A program made the position numbers and the translations under genes. From Pseudomonas putida (GTDB lineage: Bacteria; Pseudomonadota; Gammaproteobacteria; Pseudomonadales; Pseudomonadaceae), in NCBI RefSeq assembly GCF_003228315.1, contig NZ_CP029693.1, positions 4,081,501-4,145,500 on the forward strand: DNA of 64,000 nt, given 5' to 3'. Below are positions 50,665 through 59,233 of the stretch, in pieces. The notes under the pieces are model-generated. The model ran no database searches, had not been told where the DNA came from, and saw only the letters and a list, made by a program, of their open reading frames with translations. Each line of letters opens with the position of its first letter. Within the stretch, counting starts at the first letter, position 1.

Positions 50665-51666
50665 TCAGCCTTTCATGACCTGCGCCAGCAGCTCGTAGGA
50701 GTGCAGGCGATCAGCGTGTTCATACAAATCGCAGGTGAAAATCAGTTCATCGGCTTGGGTCTGCGCGATCAGCACTTCCAGCTTGGCGCGGATTTTCTGC
50801 GGACTGCCAATCATCGCCAGGCCCAGGAAGTCCATGACCGCCTCCCGCTCATGGGGCAACCACAGGCCGTTCATGGTTTCCACCGGTGGACGCTGCACCA
50901 GGCTCTGGCCGCGTATCAGGGCGAGGATGCGCTGGAATACCGAGGTCGCCAGATAGTCGGCCTGTTCATCGGTATCGGCGGCCACCAAGGGCACACCGAG
51001 CATCACGTAAGGCTTGTCCAGCACCTCTGAAGGCTTGAAGTGATTGCGGTAGACGCGAATCGCTTCATGCATGTAGCGCGGTGCGAAATGTGAGGCGAAG
51101 GCGTAGGGCAAACCGCGCTCACCTGCCAGCTGTGCACTGAACAGGCTGGAGCCGAGCAACCAGATCGGCACATTGGTATTGGTCCCCGGCATCGCGATGA
51201 CACGCTGGTCCGGTGTGCGCGGACCCAGGTAGCGCACCAGTTCGGCCACATCTTCCGGGAAATCGTCAGCACTGCCGGAGCGCTCGCGGCGCAACGCGCG
51301 GGCGGTCATCTGATCGGAACCCGGAGCACGTCCCAGGCCAAGGTCGATACGCCCCGGATACAGGCTTTCAAGGGTGCCGAACTGTTCGGCGATGACCAGT
51401 GGCGCGTGGTTGGGCAGCATCACCCCGCCCGAGCCCACACGAATCGTCGACGTGCCGCCCGCAAGATACCCCAGCAACACCGATGTCGCGGAACTGGCGA
51501 TGCCATCCATGTTGTGGTGCTCGGCGACCCAGAACCGGTTGTAGCCGAATTTCTCGACGTGTTGCGCAAGGTCCAGCGAATTGCGCAGCGACTGCGCCGC
51601 GCTGCCGTTTGCTCTGACGGGCACGAGGTCGAGGGTCGAGAACTTGATGTCGGACAGTCGTTTCAT
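50665..51666 (-). CDS. LLM-class flavin-dependent oxidoreductase
   Basis: 333-residue luciferase-like TIM-barrel flavoprotein. MKRLSDIKFSTLDLVPVRANGSAAQSLRNSLDLAQHVEKFGYNRFWVAEHHNM is the typical start with WVAEHH. RIDLGLGRAPGSDQMTARALRR is the flavin-site segment of the YhbW/LuxA-like subgroup. Probably an FMN/F420-type monooxygenase of unknown substrate; in bacteria FMN is expected. The frame extends to 51729, but the ATG at 51666 fits the family. Confidence 0.88.
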   Translation of the reverse strand: MKRLSDIKFSTLDLVPVRANGSAAQSLRNSLDLAQHVEKFGYNRFWVAEHHNMDGIASSATSVLLGYLAGGTSTIRVGSGGVMLPNHAPLVIAEQFGTLESLYPGRIDLGLGRAPGSDQMTARALRRERSGSADDFPEDVAELVRYLGPRTPDQRVIAMPGTNTNVPIWLLGSSLFSAQLAGERGLPYAFASHFAPRYMHEAIRVYRNHFKPSEVLDKPYVMLGVPLVAADTDEQADYLATSVFQRILALIRGQSLVQRPPVETMNGLWLPHEREAVMDFLGLAMIGSPQKIRAKLEVLIAQTQADELIFTCDLYEHADRLHSYELLAQVMKG

Positions 51667-51907
51667 AAGCCTGCTTCTCCAATTGAGGGCGCAGGTTTTT
51701 TCTTGCGAACGAAAACCTGCCGAATCCAAAAGCGTGTTTCATGCAATGTGGGCATATACCCGAGTTTCAATAGCTGAGGGAAAATTTCCTACTAAAGAAG
51801 TAGGTCAATCGGATCAAGTGAACTTTGCGCCACGGTCTATCCTCAGAAACCTGTAACCGACCATCACACAGGCGCAACACCTTGCGCCGGATCCCGAGGA
51901 GACAGGC

Positions 51908-52339
51908 ATGGCTATCATCAAGAAGGCATCGGCACATTGGGCCGGTGATCTGAAAACCGGCATCGGCTCGATTTCCACCGAAACCGGCGTACTCAGGGAA
52001 GCGCCCTACGGCTTCAAGGCACGATTCGAAGGCGGCAAGGGCACCAATCCGGAAGAACTGATCGGCGCGGCCCACGCCGGGTGCTTCTCCATGGCCTTTT
52101 CCATGATCCTTGGCGAGGCAGGCCTGAAGGCCGACAGTATCGATACCAACGCCGAAGTCACCCTGGACCAGGTGGACGGCGGCTTCGCGATCACGGCGGT
52201 GAAGCTGATCCTCAAGGCGAAGATTCCCGGTGCCAGCCAGGCGCAGTTTGATGAACTGAGCAAGAAAGCCAAGGAAGGTTGCCCGGTGTCCAAGGTGCTG
52301 AATGCGAAAATCACACTTGAGGCGACGCTGGTGAACTGA
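51908..52339 (+). CDS. OsmC-family organic hydroperoxide reductase
   Basis: 143 residues with the two reactive cysteines in AHAGCFSMAFSMIL (peroxidatic) and KEGCPVSKVLNAKI (resolving), the OsmC/Ohr layout. The starter MAIIKKASAHWAGDLKTGIGSISTETG matches OsmC more than Ohr. It reduces organic hydroperoxides and is induced by osmotic or stationary stress in relatives. Confidence 0.92.
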   Translation: MAIIKKASAHWAGDLKTGIGSISTETGVLREAPYGFKARFEGGKGTNPEELIGAAHAGCFSMAFSMILGEAGLKADSIDTNAEVTLDQVDGGFAITAVKLILKAKIPGASQAQFDELSKKAKEGCPVSKVLNAKITLEATLVN

Positions 52340-52343
52340 GAAG

Positions 52344-52424
52344 CAAAAGATCGCAGCCTTCGGCAGCTCCTACATTGAAAAGCGATCCCATGTAGGAGCT
52401 GCCACAGGCTGCGATCTTTTTTTG
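52344..52424. repeat. Third repeat family: GATCGCAGCCT..CAGCTCCTACA pair
   Basis: AAAAGATCGCAGCCTTCGGCAGCTCCTACA is mirrored ~18 bases later by TGTAGGAGCTGCCACAGGCTGCGATC, then seven T. It is a different repeat type from the GCGAGC class, and with the A/T flanks it works as a terminator for the OsmC gene. Confidence 0.8.
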
Positions 52425-52519
52425 CCTTGTAACAAAACAAGGCTCATGAATATGTGGTCGAATAAATGACAGCAGTCAAAACGCAGAATCCTGCGTGCTG
52501 CTTCAAGGGAGCTGCAACC

Positions 52520-52753
52520 ATGAAACGTTTTGCCTTGACGGTTATCTGCTGCGCATTGGCTACCTCGGCCATGGCAGCTCCGAAACCCTGCGAAGAACTC
52601 AAGGCTGAAATCGAAGCAAAGATCCAGGCTCGCGGGGTCACGTCCTACACCCTGGAGATCGTCAGCAACAGCGAAGTGCATGATCAGAACATGGTCGTGG
52701 GCTCGTGCGAAAACGGCACCAAGAAAATCATCTACCAGAAAAACGACCGCTGA
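52520..52753 (+). CDS. DUF1161 periplasmic protein, copy 2
   Basis: 77 residues. Signal MKRFALTVICCALATSAMA, then APKPCEELKAEIEAKIQARGVTSYTLEIVSNSEVHDQNMVVGSCENGTKKIIYQKNDR. About half the residues equal copy 1 (50312), with the same two Cys and the same CEELKAEI and KGT/NGTKxIxY blocks. AAGGGAGC ribosome site. The frame opens at 52466, but this start is required by the signal peptide. Confidence 0.88.
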   Translation: MKRFALTVICCALATSAMAAPKPCEELKAEIEAKIQARGVTSYTLEIVSNSEVHDQNMVVGSCENGTKKIIYQKNDR

Positions 52754-52758
52754 ATGCC

Positions 52759-53178
52759 CTAGGGCACGCAGTTGGTCTGGCGATCTTCGGCGACGATTTC
52801 ATGCCGGGCGTTGAACAGGCGAGCTTCGGGGGTGAACGCCATGGAACGCGCTTGTAGCAGATAGCGTTGGCCGGCTTCGAAATGGTCGTACTTGATGATC
52901 ATGTAGCACAGTCGCTCCGTGCCTCCGTCGAACAAATCCGAGCCGCCACTGGGCACTTCGAAATCGAAGCGAACGGTCAATTCGTGGCTCCCGGGAGTCA
53001 CCTCAAAATATCGCCCGTCTCTCATTCGCTGGCCGTCCAGCCGCTCGGCCATCAGCAACTTGTCGTTGGGAAATGGCGTGGAAAAGTCGACCCACGCCAT
53101 TTTTGGGTTGGCCGCGGGCATCGGCGTCGAACAACCGGTAACCGCGATTGCAGTGAGCAACAACATCAACCTGCACAT
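52759..53178 (-). CDS. Uncharacterised lipoprotein, paralogue A
   Basis: 139 residues, lipobox VTGC with C16 (MCRLMLLLTAIAVTGCS). The mature part has AWVDFSTPFPNDKLLMAERLDGQRMRDGRYFEVTPGSHELTVRFDFEVPSGG, a PEGA-like beta pattern (RYFEVTPGSHELTVRF), and ends with a pair of Cys. It and the neighbour at 53219 are clear paralogues. Function unknown. Confidence 0.8.
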   Translation of the reverse strand: MCRLMLLLTAIAVTGCSTPMPAANPKMAWVDFSTPFPNDKLLMAERLDGQRMRDGRYFEVTPGSHELTVRFDFEVPSGGSDLFDGGTERLCYMIIKYDHFEAGQRYLLQARSMAFTPEARLFNARHEIVAEDRQTNCVP

Positions 53179-53218
53179 GATGAATGTCCTGAATACCCAG
53201 TATTCAGAATAGCGCCGA

Positions 53219-53641
53219 TCAGGTGTGTTGGCAGCCAGCCGGTGTGCCTTGGCCGATCACTTTGCGCTGCTGATCGTAGAGCTTGGCCCAGGGCCGAAAA
53301 CCGATATTCCCCGCTTGTAGCTGATAACGCTCCCCGGCGTTGAATTCGCTGAATTTCACGTTCATCTGACAATCGCGCCACAGCGGCTTGGCGTCGGGCC
53401 CGATGTTGGTGGGTTGCACGGGAAACTGATAGCGAACCTTGAGCTCATGACTACCGGGCTGCACCTGAAAGTAGCGTTTATCGGTCGTCGCCTGGTTATC
53501 GACCCCCAGCGCCAGCAGCGCCGTATCTTCCTGATGGGATTCCAGATCGATCCATGCTTGCGTCGGATCATGATGAGGCAAGCCGAACCCGGCACAACCG
53601 GCCAGTGTCAGCAGGCCTCCCATCAGCATCAAATTGCGCAT
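53219..53641 (-). CDS. Uncharacterised lipoprotein, paralogue B
   Basis: 140 residues, lipobox LAGC with C16 (MRNLMLMGGLLTLAGCA). Shares with its neighbour AW(V/I)D near the start, the block (R/K)RYF(E/Q)V.PGSHEL.VR(F/Y), the central Cys (ERLCYMIIKY / RDCQMNVKFSEF), F.AG(Q/E)RY.LQA, and a C-terminal Cys. It lies 40 bases upstream of paralogue A in the same direction, so the pair arose by tandem duplication and is probably one transcript. Confidence 0.8.
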   Translation of the reverse strand: MRNLMLMGGLLTLAGCAGFGLPHHDPTQAWIDLESHQEDTALLALGVDNQATTDKRYFQVQPGSHELKVRYQFPVQPTNIGPDAKPLWRDCQMNVKFSEFNAGERYQLQAGNIGFRPWAKLYDQQRKVIGQGTPAGCQHT

Positions 53642-53703
53642 AGCGGAGCTCCAGTCAGGCGGGATAGTCTTGCGAACAGACTCTCCAGGGATTTTTTATT
53701 TTG

Positions 53704-54792
53704 ATGAGGCCGTGTCCAAGCCTTGGGTTACTTGATCGCGTTTTTCGCGTTTTGTTTCCGGCTGCGTTGCTTTTGTTACTCAACGGTTGTTCCACCGTCA
53801 GCTACTACAGCCAGCTGGTCAGTGGCCAGGTGCAATTGCTGTGGGCCAGGGAGCCGGTTTCAGAGGTCATCGCCGATAACCATCGGGATGAGAAACTGCG
53901 CGCTCACCTGAGCCAATCGCAAAAGGCCAGGACCTTCGCCAGCCAGCAACTGCATCTGCCGGACAATCAGAGCTACCGGCTCTACGCGGATATTGGCCGG
54001 CCCTATGTGGTCTGGAACGTGTTCGTCACCCCGGAGTTTTCCCTCAAGCCGCAGAACCACTGCTTCCCGATCGCCGGCTGCGTGGCCTATCGCGGCTACT
54101 ACAGCCAGAGCGCGGCGCGTGGCGAAGCAGCGCTGCAACGCCTGCAGGGCATGGATGTGACCATCGGTGGCGTCGAGGCCTATTCGACCCTTGGCTGGTT
54201 CAACGATCCAATCATGAGTTCGATGATGAACTGGGGCGACGAGCGCCTGGCTACGCTGATCTTTCATGAACTGGCACATCAGCGTGTTTATGTGAAGGAC
54301 GACACGGAGTTCAACGAGTCGTTTGCCACGTTCGTCGAGCAGGAGGGCACCCGCCAATGGCGTACCTGGCGCAATTTGCCGCCGGACAATGCCGACCAGG
54401 CAAAGCGCCGGGATCAGTTCACTCAGCTTGTTCTCGACACCCGCTCCCGACTTGAACAGCTTTACACCCAGCCTCTGCCACCTGAACAGATGCGCCAGCG
54501 CAAGGCGGCGGAATTCGAGCGCCTGCGTGGCGAGTACCGGCAACTGCGTGACAGCCAATGGGTGGGAGATAAACGTTACGACGCGTGGATCAATGCGCCA
54601 ATGAACAATGCGCGGTTGCTGCCATTTGGGCTTTATGACCAGTGGGTGCCGGCGTTTGTAGAACTATTCAAGCAAGTGAATGGGGATTGGGTGAGGTTCT
54701 ACGCGGAAGTCGAGCGGATGGGCGCATTGCCGATTGAACAGCGCAAGACGGCATTGAAAGCCCTGGCGACATCCACTATTTCCGGCGCCTGA
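53704..54792 (+). CDS. Lipoprotein zinc aminopeptidase, DUF2265 type
   Basis: 362 residues. Lipobox LNGC with C29. Zinc-metallopeptidase motif HELAH at H188 (LIFHELAHQRVYVKDDTEFNESFATFVEQEG) with the third ligand Glu in NESFATF. This matches the predicted aminopeptidase family COG4324. Probably on the periplasmic face or outer membrane and trimming peptides; substrate unknown. ATG at 53704 preferred over TTG at 53701. Confidence 0.83.
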   Translation: MRPCPSLGLLDRVFRVLFPAALLLLLNGCSTVSYYSQLVSGQVQLLWAREPVSEVIADNHRDEKLRAHLSQSQKARTFASQQLHLPDNQSYRLYADIGRPYVVWNVFVTPEFSLKPQNHCFPIAGCVAYRGYYSQSAARGEAALQRLQGMDVTIGGVEAYSTLGWFNDPIMSSMMNWGDERLATLIFHELAHQRVYVKDDTEFNESFATFVEQEGTRQWRTWRNLPPDNADQAKRRDQFTQLVLDTRSRLEQLYTQPLPPEQMRQRKAAEFERLRGEYRQLRDSQWVGDKRYDAWINAPMNNARLLPFGLYDQWVPAFVELFKQVNGDWVRFYAEVERMGALPIEQRKTALKALATSTISGA

Positions 54793-54798
54793 GCGTAT

Positions 54799-54893
54799 GC
54801 CATCGCGGGCAAGCCTTGCTCCCACAGGGCTCCGGTTGTACGCAATGCTTCGAATGACACAAATCCGTGGGAGCAAGGCTTGCCCGCGATGGC
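54799..54893. repeat. REPIN flanking the RAYT gene, left copy
   Basis: GCCATCGCGGGCAAGCC...GGCTTGCCCGCGATGGC with the inner unit CTTGCTCCCACAGGGCTCC. It is 95% identical over ~92 bases to the copy at 55473, including the spacer, with five substitutions. Confidence 0.9.
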
Positions 54894-54919
54894 GCCCTTA
54901 AGGTTTCACTAGTACAGGA

Positions 54920-55378
54920 TCACAACCAAATCGCGTCCCACAATGGATAATCCCCAGCTTTCTCGACCAGTCCCGCACGCAATGGATTGGCAACGATGTA
55001 GCGGGCTACTGCCTGCAGATCCTCTTCTTTTCGAATGGCGCGATCATGAAATCCCGACTGCCACAATGAACCCTCTCTCTGTAGCAAGCGGTTGAGCGCA
55101 ACCGTTGTCCGCGACTTTGTGCGCCCCATTAAAGAGCGCAACGGCAGGTTTTTCAGTTCGATCAGCCAGTGGAAATGATCCGGCATGACAACGAAGGCTA
55201 ATGAATTGGCCGATTGCTCTTGCTGCGCTTTGCGAAACGCGTGGACAACCAATCGGCCCGCCTCAAAGCTGGAAAGGACGGGCTGGCGGTTGCTTACAAC
55301 AACCGTCAACAAATAGATCTGTCCCGCCTCCGAGTAGCGACCCGAACGCAAACGATGGGAGTGATTCTGGCTTGTCAT
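54920..55378 (-). mobile_element. REP-associated tyrosine transposase (RAYT)
   Basis: 152-residue Y1 HUH transposase. Metal-binding H68-F-H70 in VVMPDHFHWLIEL, catalytic Y127 in AVARYIVANPLRAGLV, and the RAYT segment SLWQSGFHDRAIRKEEDLQ. RAYTs recognise and move REP palindromes but are not known to move themselves widely; they stay as single vertically inherited genes. Both flanks carry near-identical REPINs in the same orientation. The coding frame has no disruption. Confidence 0.94.
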
Positions 55379-55472
55379 GAGTGATCCTCCTTGATCATGG
55401 CCTGACTCATCAGGCTAGATCGATGAAGGAGGGTCCGAGCTAATCAGTGGATCAGGATATGTCAGAGCTGAC

Positions 55473-55565
55473 GCCATCGCGGGCAAGCCTTGCTCCCACA
55501 GGGCTCCGGTTGTACGAAATGCCTCGAACGACACTAATCTGTGGGAGCAAGGCTTGCCCGCGATG
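55473..55565. repeat. REPIN flanking the RAYT gene, right copy
   Basis: Direct repeat of the left copy (54799) with five substitutions, all in the inner part (for example GTACGC/GTACGA, TTCGAAT/CTCGAAC). Together they frame the RAYT gene. Confidence 0.9.
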
Positions 55566-55570
55566 CGATC

Positions 55571-56224
55571 TCAAGTGCGCCGCAAAAACGCCTGATGCAT
55601 CTCCTTCAGCGTTTCGAAATGATAAGCCGGCGATTCAGCGCTGAGTTCTTCCCGACTGCCAAACCCGTACCCCACCGCCGCCGCATCCAGCCCATTGCTG
55701 CGGGCGCCAATCAGGTCGTGCTTGCGGTCGCCGATCATCAGGGTGTCCGTCGGGTCCAGGTCTTCTTCGGCCATCAAGTGAGCAATCAGCTCGACCTTGT
55801 TGGTCCGGGTGCCGTCCAGTTCGCTGCCGTAGATCACTTTGAAATGCTTGGCGAAGTCGAAATGCCGGGCGATTTCCCGGGCGAAGACCCACGGTTTCGA
55901 GGTCGCGATGTACAGCTGTCGACCTTGCCCGCCCAGGGTTTCCAACAGCGGCATGACACCGTCGAACAAACGGTTCTCGTACAGCCCGGTGACCTTGAAG
56001 CGTTCGCGGTAGAAATTCACCGCCTCCCAGGCCTTGGCCTCGTCGAAGTCATAGAACTGCATGAAGGCCTGCAGCAACGGTGGCCCGATGAAGTGCTCGA
56101 GCTTGGTCAGGTCGGGCTCTTCGATGCCCAGCTTGCTCAAGGCGAACTGAATCGAACGGGTAATGCCTTCGCGCGGGTCGGTCAGGGTGCCATCGAGGTC
56201 GAACAGAATGGTTTGGTAGTGCAT
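55571..56224 (-). CDS. HAD-family phosphatase, Gph-like
   Basis: 217 residues. Nucleophile and acid Asp are D9 and D11 in ILFDLDGTLTDPREGITRSI; motif II is IATSKPW (Ser/Thr); motif III/IV is LMIGDRKHDLIGARSNG. A cap inserts after motif I. Closest to the phosphoglycolate-phosphatase/PNP-like subgroup, but substrate cannot be called. It starts 27 bases after the gamma-carbonic anhydrase gene on the same strand. Confidence 0.85.
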   Translation of the reverse strand: MHYQTILFDLDGTLTDPREGITRSIQFALSKLGIEEPDLTKLEHFIGPPLLQAFMQFYDFDEAKAWEAVNFYRERFKVTGLYENRLFDGVMPLLETLGGQGRQLYIATSKPWVFAREIARHFDFAKHFKVIYGSELDGTRTNKVELIAHLMAEEDLDPTDTLMIGDRKHDLIGARSNGLDAAAVGYGFGSREELSAESPAYHFETLKEMHQAFLRRT

Positions 56225-56251
56225 GTCGAATCCTGAATAAGAGCGTCGAAG

Positions 56252-56797
56252 TCAGATATGGTCGTAGCCTTCGGCCAGATGCAGATCCTTGAGCTTCACG
56301 TAGTTCGCCGCGCTGTAGGTGAAAAACGCCTGTTCCTTGTCCGTCAGCGGCCGGATCTGTTTCACCGGGCTGCCCACGTAGAGGAAACCGCTTTCCAGGC
56401 GCTTGCCCGGCGGCACCAGGCTGCCGGCGCCGATGATCACATCATCGGCGACCACCGCACCGTCCATGACGATGCTGCCCATGCCGATCAACACCCGGCT
56501 GCCGACGGTGCAGCCATGCAACATGACCTTGTGGGCAATGGTCACGTCATCGCCGATCAGCAGCGGGAAACCCTCGGGATTGAACGGCCCGGCGTGGGTG
56601 ATGTGCAGCACGCAACCGTCCTGCACGCTGGTGCGCGCACCAATGCGGATGCGGTGCATGTCGCCACGAATCACGGTCAATGGCCAGACCGAGCTGTCCT
56701 CGCCGATCTCGACGTCGCCGATCACCACGGCCGAGCTGTCGACAAAAGCGCCGTTGCCAAGCAACGGCGTGTGGTTCTGATACTTGCGAAGGGACAC
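56252..56797 (-). CDS. Gamma-carbonic anhydrase-family hexapeptide protein
   Basis: 181 residues of left-handed beta-helix repeats: VVIGDVEIGEDSSVWPLTVIRGDMHRIRIGARTSVQDGCVLHI, IGDDVTIAHKVMLHGCTVG, LIGMGSIVMDGAVVADDVIIGAG. The three zinc His are candidates in VLHITHAG and IAHKVMLHG, the usual pattern. YrdA/PaaY-like; carbonic anhydrase or acyl-CoA thioesterase activity is possible in this family. Start GTG at 56797 (VSLRKYQNHTP) with GAGAG upstream; a longer reading to 56884 has no support. Divergent from prlC. Confidence 0.87.
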   Translation of the reverse strand: MSLRKYQNHTPLLGNGAFVDSSAVVIGDVEIGEDSSVWPLTVIRGDMHRIRIGARTSVQDGCVLHITHAGPFNPEGFPLLIGDDVTIAHKVMLHGCTVGSRVLIGMGSIVMDGAVVADDVIIGAGSLVPPGKRLESGFLYVGSPVKQIRPLTDKEQAFFTYSAANYVKLKDLHLAEGYDHI

Positions 56798-56886
56798 GAT
56801 AGGTTCTCTCTCTGTCGCTGATAGCTGCGGTGAGTGCCGATTGTAATTAAGATGGCTGCATGTTTCTTCCAGCCAAGGTGTCAACC

Positions 56887-58938
56887 GTGAGCGTGAACAA
56901 CCCTCTTTTGCAGTCCTACGACCTGCCGCCGTTCTCCGCGATCCGTGCCGAACACGTGCAACCGGCCATCGAGCAGATCCTGGCCGACAACCGCGCCGCC
57001 ATTATCGAGATCCTCAAGACCCAGGGCAAACAACCGACCTGGGCCGGCCTGGTGCTGGCGATGGACGAACTCAATGATCGCCTGGGCGCTGCATGGAGCC
57101 CGGTCAGCCACTTGAATGCCGTGTGCAACAGCGCCGAGTTGCGCGAAGCCTATGAATCCTGCCTGCCGGCCCTGAGCGCTTACTCCACCGAGATGGGCCA
57201 GAACCGTGAGCTGTTCCAGGCCTATGAAGCCCTGACCAGCAGCCCTGAAGCCGCCGGTTTCGATGTGGCGCAGAAAACCATCCTGGAACATGCCCTGCGC
57301 GATTTCCGCCTGTCGGGCATCGACCTGCCGGAAGCCGAACAGAAGCGCTACGCCGAAGTGCAAAGCAAGCTGTCCGAGCTGGGCAGCCGCTTCTCCAACC
57401 AGTTGCTGGACGCGACCCAGGCCTGGACCAAACACATCACCGACGAAGCCGCCCTTGCCGGCCTGACCGATTCGGCCAAGGCGCAGATGGCTGCCGCGGC
57501 CCAGGCCAAGGGCCTCGACGGCTGGCTGATCACCCTGGAATTCCCGAGCTACTACGCGGTGATGACCTACGCCCAGGACCGTGCCCTGCGCGAGGAAGTC
57601 TATGCCGCCTACTGCACCCGTGCGTCGGACCAAGGCCCGAATGCCGGCCAGAACGACAACGGCCCGGTCATGGAAGAAATCCTCGACCTGCGTCAGGAGT
57701 TGGCCAAACTGCTGGGCTTCGCCAGTTTCTCGGAGTTGAGCCTGGCCACCAAAATGGCCGAATCCAGCGATCAGGTGCTGAGTTTCCTGCGCGATCTGGC
57801 CAAGCGCAGCAAGCCGTTCGCGGCCCAGGACCTGGAACAGCTCAAGGCATATGCCGCCGAACAGGGCTGCCCTGACCTGCAAAGCTGGGACAGTGGTTTC
57901 TACGGCGAGAAACTCCGCGAGCAGCGTTACAGCGTTGCCCAGGAAGCCCTGCGCGCCTACTTCCCGATCGATAAAGTGCTGAGCGGCCTGTTCGCCATCG
58001 TCCAGCGCCTGTACGGCATCGAGATCGCCGAGCAGAAAGGCTTCGACACTTGGCATCCGGATGTTCGCCTGTTCGAAATCAAGGAAAACGGCCAGCACGT
58101 CGGCCGCTTCTTCTTCGACCTCTATGCCCGCGCCAACAAGCGCGGCGGCGCCTGGATGGATGGCGCTCGCGATCGTCGTCGCACCGCAGAAGGTGTACTG
58201 CAAAGCCCGGTGGCCAACCTGGTGTGCAACTTCACCCCGGCCGACAGCGGCAAGCCTGCGCTGCTGACCCACGATGAAGTCACCACCCTGTTCCACGAGT
58301 TCGGCCACGGTCTGCATCACCTGCTGACCCGTGTCGAACATGCCGGCGTCTCCGGCATCAACGGCGTGGCCTGGGATGCGGTCGAGCTGCCGAGCCAGTT
58401 CATGGAAAACTGGTGCTGGGAGCCCGAAGGCCTGGCGCTGATTTCCGGTCACTACGAAACCGGCGAGCCTCTACCTCAGGACCTGCTGCAAAAAATGCTC
58501 GCGGCGAAAAACTTCCAGTCCGGCCTGATGATGGTCCGCCAGTTGGAGTTCTCGCTGTTCGACTTCGAACTGCACGCCACCCACGGCGATGGCCGCAGCG
58601 TGCTGCAAGTGCTCGAAGGTGTGCGTGACGAGGTTTCGGTGATGCGTCCGCCGGCCTACAACCGTTTCCCCAACAGCTTCGCGCACATTTTCGCTGGCGG
58701 TTATGCGGCCGGTTACTACAGCTACAAATGGGCGGAAGTGTTGTCGGCCGATGCGTTCTCGAAGTTCGAGGAAGAAGGCGTGCTCAATGCCGACACCGGT
58801 CGCGCGTTCCGCGAGGCGATCCTGGCACGAGGCGGCTCCCAGGAACCGATGGTGCTGTTCGTCGACTTCCGTGGCCGTGAGCCGTCGATTGACGCACTCT
58901 TGCGCCACAGCGGCCTGAGTGAAGGCGTCGCAGCATGA
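56887..58938 (+). CDS. prlC: Oligopeptidase A
   Basis: Zinc M3-family endopeptidase of 683 residues that degrades short peptides, including cleaved signal peptides. HEFGH at 470-474 in TLFHEFGHGLHHLL plus downstream Glu (SQFMENWCWEPEGL) form the metal site. Start GTG at 56887 (VSVNNPLLQSYDLPPF) with AAGGTG eight bases upstream; an ATG at 56860 gives a non-family extension. Overlaps the next gene by 4 bases (ATGA). Confidence 0.95.
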   Translation: MSVNNPLLQSYDLPPFSAIRAEHVQPAIEQILADNRAAIIEILKTQGKQPTWAGLVLAMDELNDRLGAAWSPVSHLNAVCNSAELREAYESCLPALSAYSTEMGQNRELFQAYEALTSSPEAAGFDVAQKTILEHALRDFRLSGIDLPEAEQKRYAEVQSKLSELGSRFSNQLLDATQAWTKHITDEAALAGLTDSAKAQMAAAAQAKGLDGWLITLEFPSYYAVMTYAQDRALREEVYAAYCTRASDQGPNAGQNDNGPVMEEILDLRQELAKLLGFASFSELSLATKMAESSDQVLSFLRDLAKRSKPFAAQDLEQLKAYAAEQGCPDLQSWDSGFYGEKLREQRYSVAQEALRAYFPIDKVLSGLFAIVQRLYGIEIAEQKGFDTWHPDVRLFEIKENGQHVGRFFFDLYARANKRGGAWMDGARDRRRTAEGVLQSPVANLVCNFTPADSGKPALLTHDEVTTLFHEFGHGLHHLLTRVEHAGVSGINGVAWDAVELPSQFMENWCWEPEGLALISGHYETGEPLPQDLLQKMLAAKNFQSGLMMVRQLEFSLFDFELHATHGDGRSVLQVLEGVRDEVSVMRPPAYNRFPNSFAHIFAGGYAAGYYSYKWAEVLSADAFSKFEEEGVLNADTGRAFREAILARGGSQEPMVLFVDFRGREPSIDALLRHSGLSEGVAA

Positions 58939-59222
58939 GTGAGGGTCCTGTGATTACCAAACGACGCTTTATCGCCGGTGCGGTGTGCCCGGCCTGCAGC
59001 GAGCCGGACAAATTGATGATGTGGAGCGAAGACAACGTCCCCCATCGCGAGTGCGTCGCCTGCGGTTACTCCGACACGCTGAATGAACAAGGCCTGTCCG
59101 TGCCCAAGGAGTTGGGCACGCGGGTCAATACACCGGCGGTGAAAGTGGCGGATGCAAAGGTTCAGGCGGTGCAGTTTTTCCCCAACCCGAAACTGAAAAA
59201 GAAGCCTGACGACCCCCAATAA
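58935..59222 (+). CDS. YheV-like zinc-ribbon protein
   Basis: 95 residues. Two CxxC pairs, AVCPACSEPDK and RECVACGYSD, form a zinc ribbon; MSEGPVITKRRFIAGA is the YheV-family opening. Translationally coupled to prlC, as in E. coli prlC-yheV neighbours. Function unknown. The C-terminal tail is Lys/Pro-rich. Confidence 0.9.
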   Translation: MSEGPVITKRRFIAGAVCPACSEPDKLMMWSEDNVPHRECVACGYSDTLNEQGLSVPKELGTRVNTPAVKVADAKVQAVQFFPNPKLKKKPDDPQ

Positions 59223-59233
59223 GCGGTCAGAAT

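Noticed and set aside
53179..53218. A frameshift joining the two tandem lipoproteins
   Set aside because: Each has its own lipobox signal and stop, and both are full length compared with each other.
3831..55565. CRISPR array from repeated palindromes
   Set aside because: The repeats are dispersed single REP/REPIN units, with no regular repeat-spacer pattern and no cas genes.
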